The position numbers were made by a program, and so were the translations under genes. Below are positions 22,649 through 34,344 of a stretch of 64,000 nt of DNA, in pieces. The stretch is taken from assembly GCA_022605955.1 (NCBI GenBank), contig JAKCOZ010000015.1:3663287-3727286 (forward strand). The letters are read 5' to 3'. The DNA is from Rallus limicola (Eukaryota > Chordata > Aves > Gruiformes > Rallidae). The notes beneath the pieces were generated by a model that was not told the origin of the DNA, did not search any database, and saw only the letters and a program-made list of their open reading frames with translations. Numbering within the stretch: position 1 is the first letter of the stretch; every line of letters begins with the position of its first letter.

Positions 22649-24574
22649 TCTCTGCTGCTGAAAGAGGAAGATGGAAGAGACCCTGTGTGCATCTAGAATT
22701 ATGCTAATTTCTCCCTCAGGTTTCCCCGTGCTGTTGCCCCAGAGATGCACAGCAGCACGCTTTGGGTTTCCCTGCAGTCAGATGCTCTTTGCCAGAAGAA
22801 CTTTATTAGTCTGCAAAATAAGTGAAGAAAAGAAGATGCCATTCAGTTGCATCAAAGAATCTTCAGTCCTGGGACACTTCAGCCTTGTCCAAAGCGTTGT
22901 CCCTCTGTTACCAGATGTCTCACAGGTTCAGGAGCTGAAGTGTCTTGGTGCCCTGCAAGGTTTAGTACTCACTTAGTGAGTTCCCTTGTCCTTGGGGATT
23001 CCCTCTGCCCCAGAATCTCTCACATCCCAGCTTCCTGGTGGGATGCTCATACAACCATTCCCACCTCAAACACCACAGCAGCTCTGTTGCTTGTGGGCAA
23101 TAGCTGGGGTGGCAAACCCTGCTCCTGGAGAGCTAACAGACACTGAGGGCCAAGCCCATGGTGACCACTCCCACTCTACATACATCACATCACAGAAGAT
23201 GGAATGTGAAAGCTCTCTGAATTCACGTTATCTCTGCGTACAACATGTCACTTAATTGCCCAGAAAAGCCTCTTGGAGAAGCACATAGGAAGTTTTCCCA
23301 TGAAAAATGACACTGCTCAAAGTCTTTTCTAGCTAGAAATCACTCAAGAGAATCTATCGCTCCTGACATCTGGGATGTAGCTGCTTCAAAGCAGCTCATT
23401 TACAATTTTAGCTAGAGCTGCTTTCCTCTAGATGCTGATATCCAAGGTGGATAATTGTTATGCCAGAAAGCAGAATCATTAGAAGAGGAAAAAGGTGAAG
23501 AAGAAACCCATGCAGTGACTCCAGGGAGCAGTGCTGCTGCTCTGAGCCTTGACTCTGCCAGCACTCGGGTCACGGTCGCTCCTCACGCAAACCTTCAACC
23601 CCCCCTGTCTGTACTAACAGCTGCATTCCAACCCCCCTCCCAAGAGCTGGTGCCTGTTTGTCTCCTGCCACACAACCTCACACCAGATGGGTGGGATGAC
23701 ACAGTCCCACGGCGTGGAAGCACCACTCTGCCATGGACCACATACGCCAGTGTTTCTCCCACAGGACCCAGACCTGCCCAAGCCACACTGAGGATCATTG
23801 ATGACCCCCACACCCCTTGCCCTCCCACAATACCCAACTTCTAAGGCCTTCTACAAGCCATTCTACATTCCCATGACGCTTCTACAAGCTATGCATAAAC
23901 AGCCACCACGACAAGCCCAGCCAGGTCCCAAGCCAGAAGAACAAAGCCTGTGCACACATGTGCTGGTACAACTACAGATCACCCTGAGCACAGAGCCCGG
24001 CCTCTCAGCCATGCTCAGTCACTGCTGAAGGAGTTCTGCCCGTCTCCCCGTGACACAGGGCGCAGCCTTTCACGCTCCCCCGCTTGCTGCCGCAGTCACG
24101 GCACCCGCGCTGTCTCAAGGACCTGCTAAGGCTGCTCTCCCCATCTGGTCCCTCTACAGGCACCACACGCCCCTGCTCCATCTCTGCCAGTGGTAACTGT
24201 AAAGAGCCAGTGCACAGCAAGACTCCAGAAGCACAGGCTTCCTCCATCCTCATCGCTTCCCCATCCTTGCCTCCCCAGCAGTCAGCAGGAGCTCCAGTCT
24301 GCTGCAGGTTTCTAACCACACCAACCTGGGCACCATCCTGGGGCAAGGCTGGTTTCTGAGCCTAGTGCCCCATCTCTGTTTGCCACTTGCAGCTACCACA
24401 AACACATGCAAAGGCTTTAGGACCTTCTGTTTAACACACAGCTTCCCCCAGACACTCATTTACCAAATTCAGTGTGCTCACCCCTACTATACCAACTAAG
24501 CTTTGTGGTAACAGACAACAGAAAAACAGCTGCTCTGCTCCCCAAGACCTGTTGCAATAAGGCCTCCAGAGGGG
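22649..24574. other. Intron 2 unique sequence, nothing notable
   Basis: No gene, repeat family or RNA gene is recognised. Reading frames here are chance. Confidence 0.55.
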
Positions 24575-25722
24575 CTGAATAACTCCATTACTTTTATGAT
24601 GGCATGACAGAAATGGTGGACAAGGGAAGGATGATGGACATCATCTTCCTGGTCTTGTGCAAGGCCTTTAAACCTGTTCAGCACAATATCCTTGTCTCTA
24701 AATTGGAGAGACATGGATTTGACAGGTGGACCACTCAGTGGATAAGGAACTGGCTGGATGGTCACACCCAAAGAGTTGTGGTCAACGGCTCAGTGTCCAC
24801 ATGGAGGTCTGTGCTGAGTGCTGTTCCTCAGGGGTCAGGACTGGGACCAGCCCTGTTCAGTATCTTTGTTGGTGACATGGACAGTGGGATTGATGCACCC
24901 TCAGCGAGTCTGCCAACGACACCAAGCTGTGTGGTGAGGTTGACACACTGGAGGGAAGGGATGGCATCCAGAGGGACCTGGAAAGGCTGCAGAGATGGAC
25001 CCATATGAAATGCATGAAGTTCAACTAGGCTAAGGACAAGGTCCTGCATGTAGGTCTGGGCAATCCCAAGCACAAGGACAGGCTGGGCAGAGAATGGATG
25101 GAGAGCAGCACTGAGGGAAGGACTTGGGGGTGCTGATCGATGACAAACTCAACATGAGCCAGCAGTGTGCGCTGGCAGCTCAGAAGACCAGCAGTGTCCT
25201 GGGCTGCATCAAGAACAGCGTGGCCAGAAGATTAAGGGAGGGAATTCTGTCCTTCTGCTCTCATGAGACTCCACCTGGAATACTGTGTCCAGTTCTGGGG
25301 TCCCCCATATAGGAAAGATGTAGAGCTGTTGGAGGGAGTCTAGAGGAGGGCCACAAAGATGATCAAGGGATTAGAGCACCCCTTGTATGAAGCCAGGCTG
25401 TGAGAGTTGGGTTTGTTCACCCTGGAGAAGAGAAGGCTCTGGGGGGACCTAATTGCAGCCTTCCAGTATTTAAAGAGGTCCTACAAGAAAGGGGGAGAGG
25501 GACTGCTCACCAGGGAGCGTGGTGATAGGACAAGGAGCAATGGCTTCAAGCTGAAAGGGAGTAGGGTTAGGATAGACATTAGGAAGAAATTCTTTACTCT
25601 GAGGGGGGGATGCCCTGGCACAGGCTGCCCAGAGAGGGTGTGGAAGTCCCATCCCTGGAGGTGTCCAAGCCCAAGTTGGATGAGGCTTTGGGCAACCTGG
25701 TGTAGAGAACATGTCCCTGTCT
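24575..25722 (+). mobile_element. CR1 LINE with decayed reverse-transcriptase region
   Basis: This is the only copy reaching into ORF2. From 24604 it encodes a degraded reverse-transcriptase segment recognisable as DIIFLVLCKAFKPVQHNIL, then RNWLDGHTQRVVVNG and VPQGSGLGPALFSIFVGDMD. The catalytic FADD box region, just downstream, is lost to frameshift. The 3' UTR follows, with GACTTGGGGGTGCTGATCGA, AACATGAGCCAGCAGTGTGC and CATTAGGAAGAAATTCTTTA, to about 25722. It belongs to an older, CR1-B/F-like group and cannot code for an active enzyme. Confidence 0.93.
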
Positions 25723-28700
25723 AGACTGTAGACAGCAAAGGACCTGCAAAAAGGTTCCCCAGTCCTACCAAGCAGGGTATGGTGCAGAGATGCCATGCCA
25801 CTGTGCAGACTGAGGCAGACACTCCATGTAGAACTAAACCCAACCCTTCTTTGTGACCACCCCCAGGCAGTAACTAGCTGCTGTTTAATAAAACATTGCC
25901 CTCATTGCTCAGACTTGCCTTCAGAGTCACATGAAGAACACTGCTGGTTCTCTTCTACAGCTCAACCAACTTGATGGTAACTTAATGACACCAGTCAGCA
26001 AATCCACACGGAGCAGACCTGCTACCTCAAGCCAGCACCTGACTGAAGGGTATCCCCATCGTGCTGGGCATGGTCACCCCTGGGGCTAGGCACCACAGCA
26101 AGCACCCCTTTCACATACGTAGGCATCTTCTGCCAGCAAGAACGGCTGCAACTTGCAGTGGGTATCAGCATATGTTTTAGAAGTGAATCATATTGTAACC
26201 AATATGTTAGGAAGACAGGCCAGACTCCTGGAAGAGCAGGGCTAGGAGCTGGTTTCTGCTAGCAGAGTGCTTTCAGTTTGAGGTTTGCACTGAAGTTGTT
26301 ATATCTACAGCTGTGATGAGAAATCCTTGCTTATTACTGTTTTGCAATAGCAGCAGAAGCCTGATTCCTTACTGAGTTGTGTGAGCAGAGAGGCCAAGTC
26401 TAGAAGTGCTGAAAAACTCCCTTCCCTCCTTTGGGATGCTGCAGGTCAAGGTGGAAACACCATGGCAAGTACGTTTGCCCTGATGCTGCGCTCGCTCTGC
26501 GGGTAAACAGAGACCAGCTACTCCCTGGGCCGTCACCCTGGCCTCTCCCACGACCCCTAAAACCAAACTCTCTTTTGAAAGAAGAAAAAAAGGAGGCTTT
26601 GTTAGAAACTTACTGGACAATCCAAATGTCAGAGTGAAAAATCCAGAGGAAGGTTAAGGATTTTTTCCCTGATGCAGCTGCACTGGAGGTGAGTGAACAC
26701 CAGAGCGCTTTGATTTCCTGCCTGGTTTCAATAAATGTTGCACTCCCAGGCTACCCAAGGGACTGCTGTGGTTTGTCAAAACCAATTAATTTTCTTCCAT
26801 GGAATGCTTCAGGCACCTCAAAATGTCGTTTGAGAGCTAGAACACATCTAAGGAGGAGGGAAAGCTAGCGATCAACTGCTGCTCGGGCTCTGTGTCAGGA
26901 GCGCAGCCCTCCGAACTCACACTCGGCCACAGCAGAGGCCAGGCAGGAGAGAAGGTGAATTCACCTGGTCACAGGAGGGGGTTGAGGGCAGAGCCAGAGA
27001 AAAGATGCCACGTGTTATAAACAAGCAGCTGCTGCTTGTGAAACACGTGGCCAGAAATAAGCTTCCTAAGGGAGAATTGGACATGGGAAGTTCCTGCGTC
27101 TCCCTTGTGTTTCTGAGGATCCACACTGCTCAGCGCTAACAGATGTAGTCATGGGCCAGAAGGGCTAAAGCAAGCACTTGTTATTAAGGAAGATATTTGG
27201 AAGATAAGCCTCTCAGGCTCCCTCCCCTGCCCTCCATCACACCCCTGTGCAGAGTAAGGGCTTCCCTTGCCCGAGCTGCGGTTCACCCACTTGCAGCAGA
27301 CAGGCTGTAATGTCTCCCTTCTCTTCCTGTACCGAGATGAGAGAGCAAACTTGTCTCCAAGTAATTTTAATAATCAGCCATGAAATGCACTAGATGTAAG
27401 CATGGCCCCATCATGCAATGATTTCTTTTTCAATAAACCCCGAGACACAGAGTTTCAGGGTACAGTGGAGCTATCATTCATACTCAGAATGCGATGTACA
27501 CTGCGTAGACGCTGTGAATACTCTCTTTATAGAGACACCTCACGTCAAATAATTACCCCTGGATGTAAAGCAGCCATCCTTTACCTTGGATCAAAGGTAG
27601 GAATGGAGAAGGGTGTTTGTCTTGCATGCCAGCACCCTGCCAAAGGGCCAGAAGAGAAAAGACAGTTTGATTCTTAGCCATTTGGTCTTGTGCACCATAG
27701 GGTCACAGGCAAACCCCTGCTACATCAGGAAAGGGCAACAGCTGATGCTGCCAGGAGGCACTATGGTAAAGGCACAGCCTACTCACAGTGCCATGGGGAA
27801 TGGGGAACCGACGCTCCTCTGAAGAGCCCAGCTCCCTAATCTCAGGTCCAGTGTCATCCTTGCTGGATCACTGACAAAACCAGAAACAAAGACCTTCCAA
27901 GATTAAAACCAAAAGCATGCTGAGCAGCACAGTGAGCTTTACAGCATATCAATCTTCAGAAGAACAAGGAATAAATCCACCTTTCTTCTTCTGCTCACCA
28001 ACTATGGTATCTTCAATAACCTACTTGTTTTAAAAAGTAATCCAACATTTACCATTACAATTTTCTTCATTCCTCAAGTCACATAAACCCCCTGCTGCCT
28101 CCTCCTTCTCTGCTTACCTGGCCTTACAGTCACAGCAGGGAACTGAAAATCTGCTCCCTGCCTCCGAGCTACAAGCAAAAGCTTCACTTGGCCATCCAAC
28201 AGACAATAACTTATGCAGCAGCTTAAACAATCCCTGGAGTGGCTTCTCTGACACATACAAACCTCTAGATCCTGCTAGGGAGTCCAAGACACATCTACTC
28301 ATGGACGGTTAGGGAGCTGCCCTGATGGAAAGAGTCGTGTGGCTCATTCACGGCATCGCTTCGTACAGGCAGATCTCATGTTTCATTCAGACAGGGCTCC
28401 TCTCAGTGCTCTTACTTCCTGTTTAATATTTATACTACAGGCAGTGTCCACAAAGCAGGACACTACTGGTTATGGTAGGTGCTGAACAAACATATACTAA
28501 ACCTGCCTTGGACTCTTACAGGTGTGAAAAGTCAGTTAGAAAAGGGGAAAAGTCAGGGAAATGGGAACTCTGGTGAGTAACTAAATAAATCCCCTAAAAA
28601 TGAAATTGGAATCCTCCAAAACACATCAAAACAAAGAGATGCTGCACTTGCATCGGTGGGCACCAAACAGCCTGAGGGCAGCAGACAGGAGAGGAGAATC

Positions 28701-29165
28701 CATAACCATTAGCATCACCTCCCTGCTACATTTCCTCCTTTGCCTGTTCATCCTCCTTTCTCCCCTCATTTGGGTATGTCCTCTCAAACTAGAAGCTTCT
28801 CTTGAAGACACAAGAGTGGGTTGTTTTCTTTTTTTTCCAAGCCCACTGTACACAGCATTGTCAAACCACATGCAAAGGATACAAGTGCTGGAAAGCTACA
28901 GAACCCCAAAGGTTACTGAAATCCAGGGTCCCTAAAGAGGTGGGCTTTCCTGAAAGTAGAGCTGTCTCTCCATAAAGCAACCTAAACCCACAGCTTTAAT
29001 CACAGCGTAGGTCTTCAAGCAAACCCCTGTGATACAAGCACATCCCCTGGAAGTGTGAGGAAGACAAGGCTATTCTAACAGCAGATGCCTCTCTCTCTCC
29101 TTCCCTCTCCTACCATAATATTTTAACCCTGAACACTTAAGAGGAAATAAGTACCTATAAAACCA
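25723..29165. other. Intron 2 unique sequence
   Basis: No gene is recognised. It contains a 12-bp palindrome GGTGAATTCACC at about 26955-26966 and an imperfect E-box hairpin at 27007-27052. Confidence 0.55.
27007..27052. other. Imperfect hairpin with an E-box in each arm
   Basis: Left arm GCCACGTGTT...ACAAGCAGC pairs with right arm GCTGCTTGT...AACACGTGGC, with a small asymmetric internal bulge and almost no loop. CACGTG occurs in both arms and CAGCTG sits at the centre. It could be a DNA cruciform or a bHLH binding cluster; function is unknown. Confidence 0.6.
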
Positions 29166-29642
29166 GAGCGGGTTCAGAGAAGGCCCACGAGGATGCTCAG
29201 AGGGCTGGAGCAGCTCCCCTACGGAGAGAGGCTGAGGGAGCTGGGCTGGGTCAGCCTGGAGAAGAGAAGGCTGTGGGGGGACCTCATTGCAGCCTGCCAG
29301 TCCCTGAAGGGAGCAGAGACACAGGAGGGGAATCAGCTTGTTCAAAGGGCAGAGACTGGCAGGACAAGGGGGATGGAGTGAAGCTGAAGGAGGAAAGGTT
29401 TAAATTGGATCTTAGGGGGAAGTTCTTTGCAGAGAGAGTGGTGAGGGCCTGGAAGGGGCTGCCCAGAGAGGGGGTGGGTGCCCCGTGTCTGGGGGTGTTC
29501 AAGGCCAGGTTGGCTGGGGCCCTGGGCAACCTTGTGTAGCTCCAGGCCTGGAGGTTGGTGTCCCTGCCTGTGGCAGGGGGGTTGGAGCTCTGTAATCCTT
29601 GGGGTCCCTTCCAACCCAGACCAGGCTGGGATTCTATGAATC
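29166..29642 (+). mobile_element. CR1 LINE 3' end, young subfamily B
   Basis: It starts GAGCGGGTTCAGAGAAGGCC and runs through GATGCTCAGAGGGCTGGAGC and CTTTGCAGAGAGAGTGGTGA to GGGATTCTATGAA. It is 5' truncated and very close to the copies at 10058 and 22074. Confidence 0.92.
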
Positions 29643-30773
29643 CCTGAAGGCCAGCAGGTCAGCATGGGTGGGTGTTTGAAATAAGGGGCCCGTTGAGGTT
29701 ATTCACAGTGGATGTTGAAGGTGATCTGTCACCATGAGACACGGTAAGTGTGCTCACTTTGCAGGCAAGCTCACAGCCACAACCTACCAGGCTGAAGCCA
29801 CCCTAGAACGTAAAAACCGCAACTGTGCCCTTCCAAAGTCACCTTCAGGGTGTCCTCACCACCATCCCAGGCCCTGCACCATCTCCACACACAGAGCAAA
29901 GGAGATGCCACACATCTCACTGCTTCCTCCATACAGTCACCCAGCTGACTCCTCTGCACCCCTTGGTACAGCTGTAGGTTTCAGCAATGGCAGTTGCAGG
30001 CTCCTCCACAGCCTGGTATTTAGAAGGGATCAACTGGTCACATGAAAACCAGGATTCCCACCTGTCCACTTCAAAGCATGGGCTTGAAACACAAGCTCCA
30101 CAGCCTGCAGCATTTCAAGCTGACGGGGCTCTTATAGCCTATATAGAATATTTAAAGCCTGGGACTATGATGAAATACATATACATATTTGTTATTGTTT
30201 TGTAGCTTGATCAGCAACAGAGCTGCATTTCTGTTCACGAGCCCTGCTCACAGGAGACTGAATCCCAGGCTAGATCAATTCCCCAGTGAATGTAAAGGAA
30301 AAGAACCATCTGGAGAGAGTAATAAAACAATTAACTTTCCATTAAAGAATAATCTATGTATGTTTTAAAGGGGGCAAACTTTAACGATCTCCACCTAATT
30401 ATTCAATCCTGCATTCTGGCAGGGCTGGTTTGGATTTCATCTCACTTGGGCTTCAAACGTGGTGTGAAGGCAATGCTTAGCCTGGAGAGGACACGGGGAG
30501 CACACAGCCAGGGGCAGGACAACCCAGCTCAGGGAGGTTTCCAGAAACATCCACCCTCATGGGTTCACATAATGCCAACACCGATCACTGGAAGGGTTCT
30601 GCTGAACATTCCTGAGGGACTTACAAACATGGTGGCTGAGTGGCTTGGCACATGAGCTGCCATTTCGGACATGATGCACAGAGCCACGCACCCAGGAGAT
30701 GCAGGCACCTGCTGAATGCTGGGCTCACTGAACTGGTCACTTCAGCAATCTAGATCAGCAACGACTCCATAGC

Positions 30774-31018
30774 ATAGAATCACAGGATCCCAGGGGTTGG
30801 AAGGGCCCTGGAGAGCTCCTGGGGTCCAACCCCCTGCCAAAGCAGCTCCCAGCTCATAGTGCACAGGGCGGCGTCCAGACAGGGCTGGAATCTCTCCAGA
30901 GATGGAGACTCCACACCCCCCTGGGCAGCCTGGCCCAGGGCTCCCTCACCCTCACTGGGGAAAAGTTCTTCCCCATGGTGGTGGGGAACTTCCTCTGCTC
31001 CAACTGGAAGCCATTGCA
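30774..31018 (-). mobile_element. CR1 LINE 3' end, young subfamily A (short)
   Basis: The plus strand starts ATAGAATCACAGGATCCCAG and matches subfamily A for about 245 bp, then stops abruptly after CAACTGGAAGCCATTGC. It is the shortest subfamily A copy here. Confidence 0.92.
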
Positions 31019-31863
31019 CGGTGATCCCCTCTGATTTTGCTAACTCGCCACCAAGCTGCAAGCATCTTTCCTTCACACAGTAGTTCCATCAATTGAAAAG
31101 GGTCCAAGTGAGGGTCTATGGCAATGCTGGGTACCCTTCTAGACATGTACCTCCAAGGACCTGCTGGCTTTACGCCATGGAGACCAGTCCAGGTGGTGCC
31201 ACCCGTTCATGATGCCTAAGCTGAGCCAGCCTGCATCTGCCTCAGTTTCCCAGAGGGTAACACTAATGAGCTGGTGAGTGTGCATACCTGATCTTTGCTC
31301 CAGTTTGCTTACTGCTTCCCAGCCAAAGACCTCAAACCAAGGAAAGGACCAAATATAGTTAAAGCTAAAATTAACTGGAGCGTAAATACCAGAATTCAAG
31401 CTCTCTGATCACTCCTTTCAAAAACATACCTGGGACTCTGGCCTTTCCAGCATGAGAACTCAGACACCAAAGAGCTGGTAAATAGCAAGACACAGCATCC
31501 AGGCAATCCTTTCCTCCTATTTACTGAGCAACTGATTGAGATCATACTCTGTGACACAGAATGGGCAAGTTTATCCTCCTGTCCACCCCCCCTCCACCCC
31601 AAAAGCTGCTAAGTTTTATGATCTGAAAAAGCCATTAGAAAACCCCCAAAAACCCCAATAAACCAGGCACACAAACTGGTCATACCTCAGTCCTGCTGCA
31701 AACCCCCCCTGCCTCAGCTTTCAAATGTTGCAGAACATTTTCATTCCCAGTTTCTGCAGCAACGGAGCAAGTTTTGAGCCTGAGTCTGAGGCATTTCAGC
31801 CTCTGAGACTTCAAGCCTGCTCTTCCCCTACAACTGTAAGTGCCCATCTTTCTCCACTATATA

Positions 31864-31916
31864 TACACACATAAATATATAGACACACACACATTTATAT
31901 ATATATATATATATAT
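31864..31916. repeat. CA/TA microsatellite
   Basis: It runs from ACACACATAAATATATAGAC through ACACACACATTTATATATAT to a pure (TA)n run at about 31897-31916. Confidence 0.9.
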
Positions 31917-32512
31917 GCACACCCCAGTCTCTCCAAGCTGGGCTCCTGCACCTGCCAACAGGCTGCAGCCGCATGGGCACAATGGCTGTGGTGCAGGATC
32001 TACACCACCCACTGGGAAGGATTTAGCGAGGGGTGCTAACGTCACACACTGAGCAGCCACATCCAGCTATAAATTATTCATACACATTACTCTAATTATG
32101 CAAATGTACTAAAAGCTGGAGCATATGTTTCCCTGACATCTCCCAGTACAGATACAATATGGTTCTAGTAGAGGGGGGGAGAAAAAAAAGAGAAGAGTGA
32201 GAAGTGAGATGATGGGTTGGCAACGGCGGACGCTGGCTGAAGCGGAGGGTGGCAGAGGACCTTCCCTTCTCCAACCAAGATGGTGCAAGGCTAAGAGCAT
32301 TTAAATGCTCCTCCTTGATAATGTATTGTTGGCTTTGTGCTCGGTGCTGAACAGAGTGCTGAGACTGCTGAACGGCCCAGGCAGATTAAAATAAACCCGA
32401 GCAGTTTGGAACAGGAACGTGTTTATCTGGCATCGCACGCTTCCTCTTATCAAACACGAGGAGCAGGGGAGGGCACAGCCATGGCGTGCGGAAGCAGGCT
32501 GTGTGTGCTGCT

Positions 32513-32544
32513 GGGAGGGGGGGGGAAGGGAAGGGAAGGGGGAG
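32513..32544 (+). other. Potential G-quadruplex tract
   Basis: A purine-only run on the plus strand with repeated GGG blocks (GGGAGGGGGGGGGAAGGGAA, then GGGAAGGGGG). It meets the simple G3+N1-7 pattern. Function is unknown. Confidence 0.55.
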
Positions 32545-33164
32545 GACTGCAAGGATCAGACAGATAAGGCAGGAGCTAGACATCATCTCACTGGGGTAAC
32601 AGAGTCACGCTCTTGGCCCCCAGACGGGCACTGGCTGCTGGAGAGCTCAGCAGGTCCTTTCTCCCTCGCAGCATTCGGAAGGAAAGCATTCGGTGCTGCT
32701 GCAGCAGCAGCTGGCTCCGTGTGTTGGAGCTTTAGGCTCAAACTCCTTCTCTCAACTCCATTCAGCATCTCTTGTCTCCCACTCCAGAGCCTGGAGCTGA
32801 TTCAGGAGGAAAAGGTCAGATGCACTCTGCCACACAGTCTTTAAATCCAATCTGTGGATTATGATGCTGGATTGAGTATCAGAAGCATCTTTTTCCCAAC
32901 TCTGCCATGTCTAAGGACCACATCACTGGCCTTCCATGAACACCCAGTCCATCTGACTGAACCCTTTAGAAGCAGACATGCTTCTCAGATGCTGCATGCA
33001 GGGGAACTCCAGTCCTCTAGCACCATTCACTTAAAATCCCAACCCTCCTGCCCTACTGAATGACCAGCTGACTGTTTCTACACCCAGAGAACACAAAAGA
33101 GCAAATTAAGCATCCTGTACTAACACAGTTACTTGGAAGATTCAGGCTATGTAACTATTATGCC

Positions 33165-33342
33165 AGTAGTTAACCAAGATCAGAAAAGTTGAGAGAAAAA
33201 CCTTGGCAGCTCCTTTGATAAGAGCATGGCCTTACTGGGACTGAAGAGACTCTCCCACTCTGTACCAGCTGTCTTGGAAGGGATGCAATCAAGCAGCCAC
33301 ATGAAACACTCAGTACCACACAGACCCCATCCCAAGAGGGGT
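33165..33342. repeat. 178-bp dispersed duplication, copy 1
   Basis: It runs from AGTAGTTAACCAAGATCAGA to CCATCCCAAGAGG. The same segment recurs at 34167-34344 in direct orientation, 1002 bp away, with about five mismatches by eye. I do not recognise it as a known transposon or LTR. It lacks TG...CA ends. Confidence 0.93.
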
Positions 33343-34166
33343 GCTGGTGTCTGCAGTGATATACAAGGTGAATGATATATAAGGATTTTTTTAGATCTGG
33401 GTCAAAACTCTGCCAGTGTACTGGGGTTTCAAGGTAAGGTCTTTTTTGAGCACCGCTCAACCCCAGATCCTCACCTGTGGCTGCCCCCACCCAAGGATGC
33501 TTTAAAAAAACCAAGAAGTGATATATCAAAGAATCAGCACTGAGCAGAAGGGACAGGCAGGTTGCAGGTGATTCTGAGAGGCAGGCAAAGGTGGGGACAC
33601 CCACACAGATCCTGGTCACTCTGGATCAAGCCCTGGCCAGCAGGATTTGTCCTTCCTCTCTAAGACCAGATGAATGAACAGCAGCACTTCTGCCAGGCAG
33701 AGATGCCAAACTGGCAAAACAAAGCTGAGAAAACAGCAGAAGATAACAAGCAATAATGAAAGAGAGAGCAATGAAACATCCCCTGAAGTCAAAGATGTTG
33801 GTGATTACAAGGACCAAGTCCAGCCACCTCTGCCCTGCCACATTCAGCAAAGCCCTGGTGAGTCGTGGGCTGCATCTCAGTGGGCACGGGGTGAGGCTCC
33901 ATGTCCCCTGGGCTCTGCCCTCCCCTGTCACCACACGTGCTAAGGACCAAGCAGAGGCTCGCTGCCTGCCCAGCTCTGCCAGCCAGCTGCTCACCACACT
34001 TCACCCCGGGCTCAAGTTTGGGGCCACCTTGCCCTGTCTAGACCTGTGTGGATGCTCAGTGGCATCCCTGTCCCCCATCACAAGCTGGTGAGGCAGGCCC
34101 AGACACTATCTCTTGGCTTCCCAGGGGAAAGGGAAGGACGGCACAAAACCAGCTTGCCAGGCTTGA

Positions 34167-34344
34167 AGTAGTTAACCAAGATCACAAAAGTTGAGAGAAA
34201 AACCTTGGCAGCTCCTTTGATAAGAGCATGGCCTTACTGGGACTGAAGAGACTCTCCCACTCTGTACCAGCTGTCTTGGAAGGGATGCAATCAAGCAGCC
34301 ACATGAAACACTCAGTATTGCACAGACCACATCCCAAGAGGTGT
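34167..34344. repeat. 178-bp dispersed duplication, copy 2
   Basis: This is the partner of 33165-33342. Differences include AAGATCACAA for AAGATCAGAA and CAGTATTGCACAGACCACAT near the end. The flanks share no further homology, so the duplicated unit ends close to the stated limits. Confidence 0.93.

Larger units (their letters stand above)
29643..33164. other. Intron 2 unique sequence with one CR1 fragment
   Basis: No gene is recognised apart from the CR1 piece at 30774. It holds CA/TA repeats at 31864-31916 and a G-rich tract at 32513-32544 with at least four G-runs on the plus strand. Confidence 0.55.

Noticed and set aside
24604..25008. Reverse-transcriptase-like reading frame
   Set aside because: Real CR1 ORF2 ancestry but truncated at both ends and frameshifted before the catalytic box; annotated as part of the LINE, not as a gene.
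33165..34344. LTR retrotransposon with 178-bp LTRs
   Set aside because: No TG...CA ends, no primer-binding site or polypurine tract and no coding remnants between the copies were seen.
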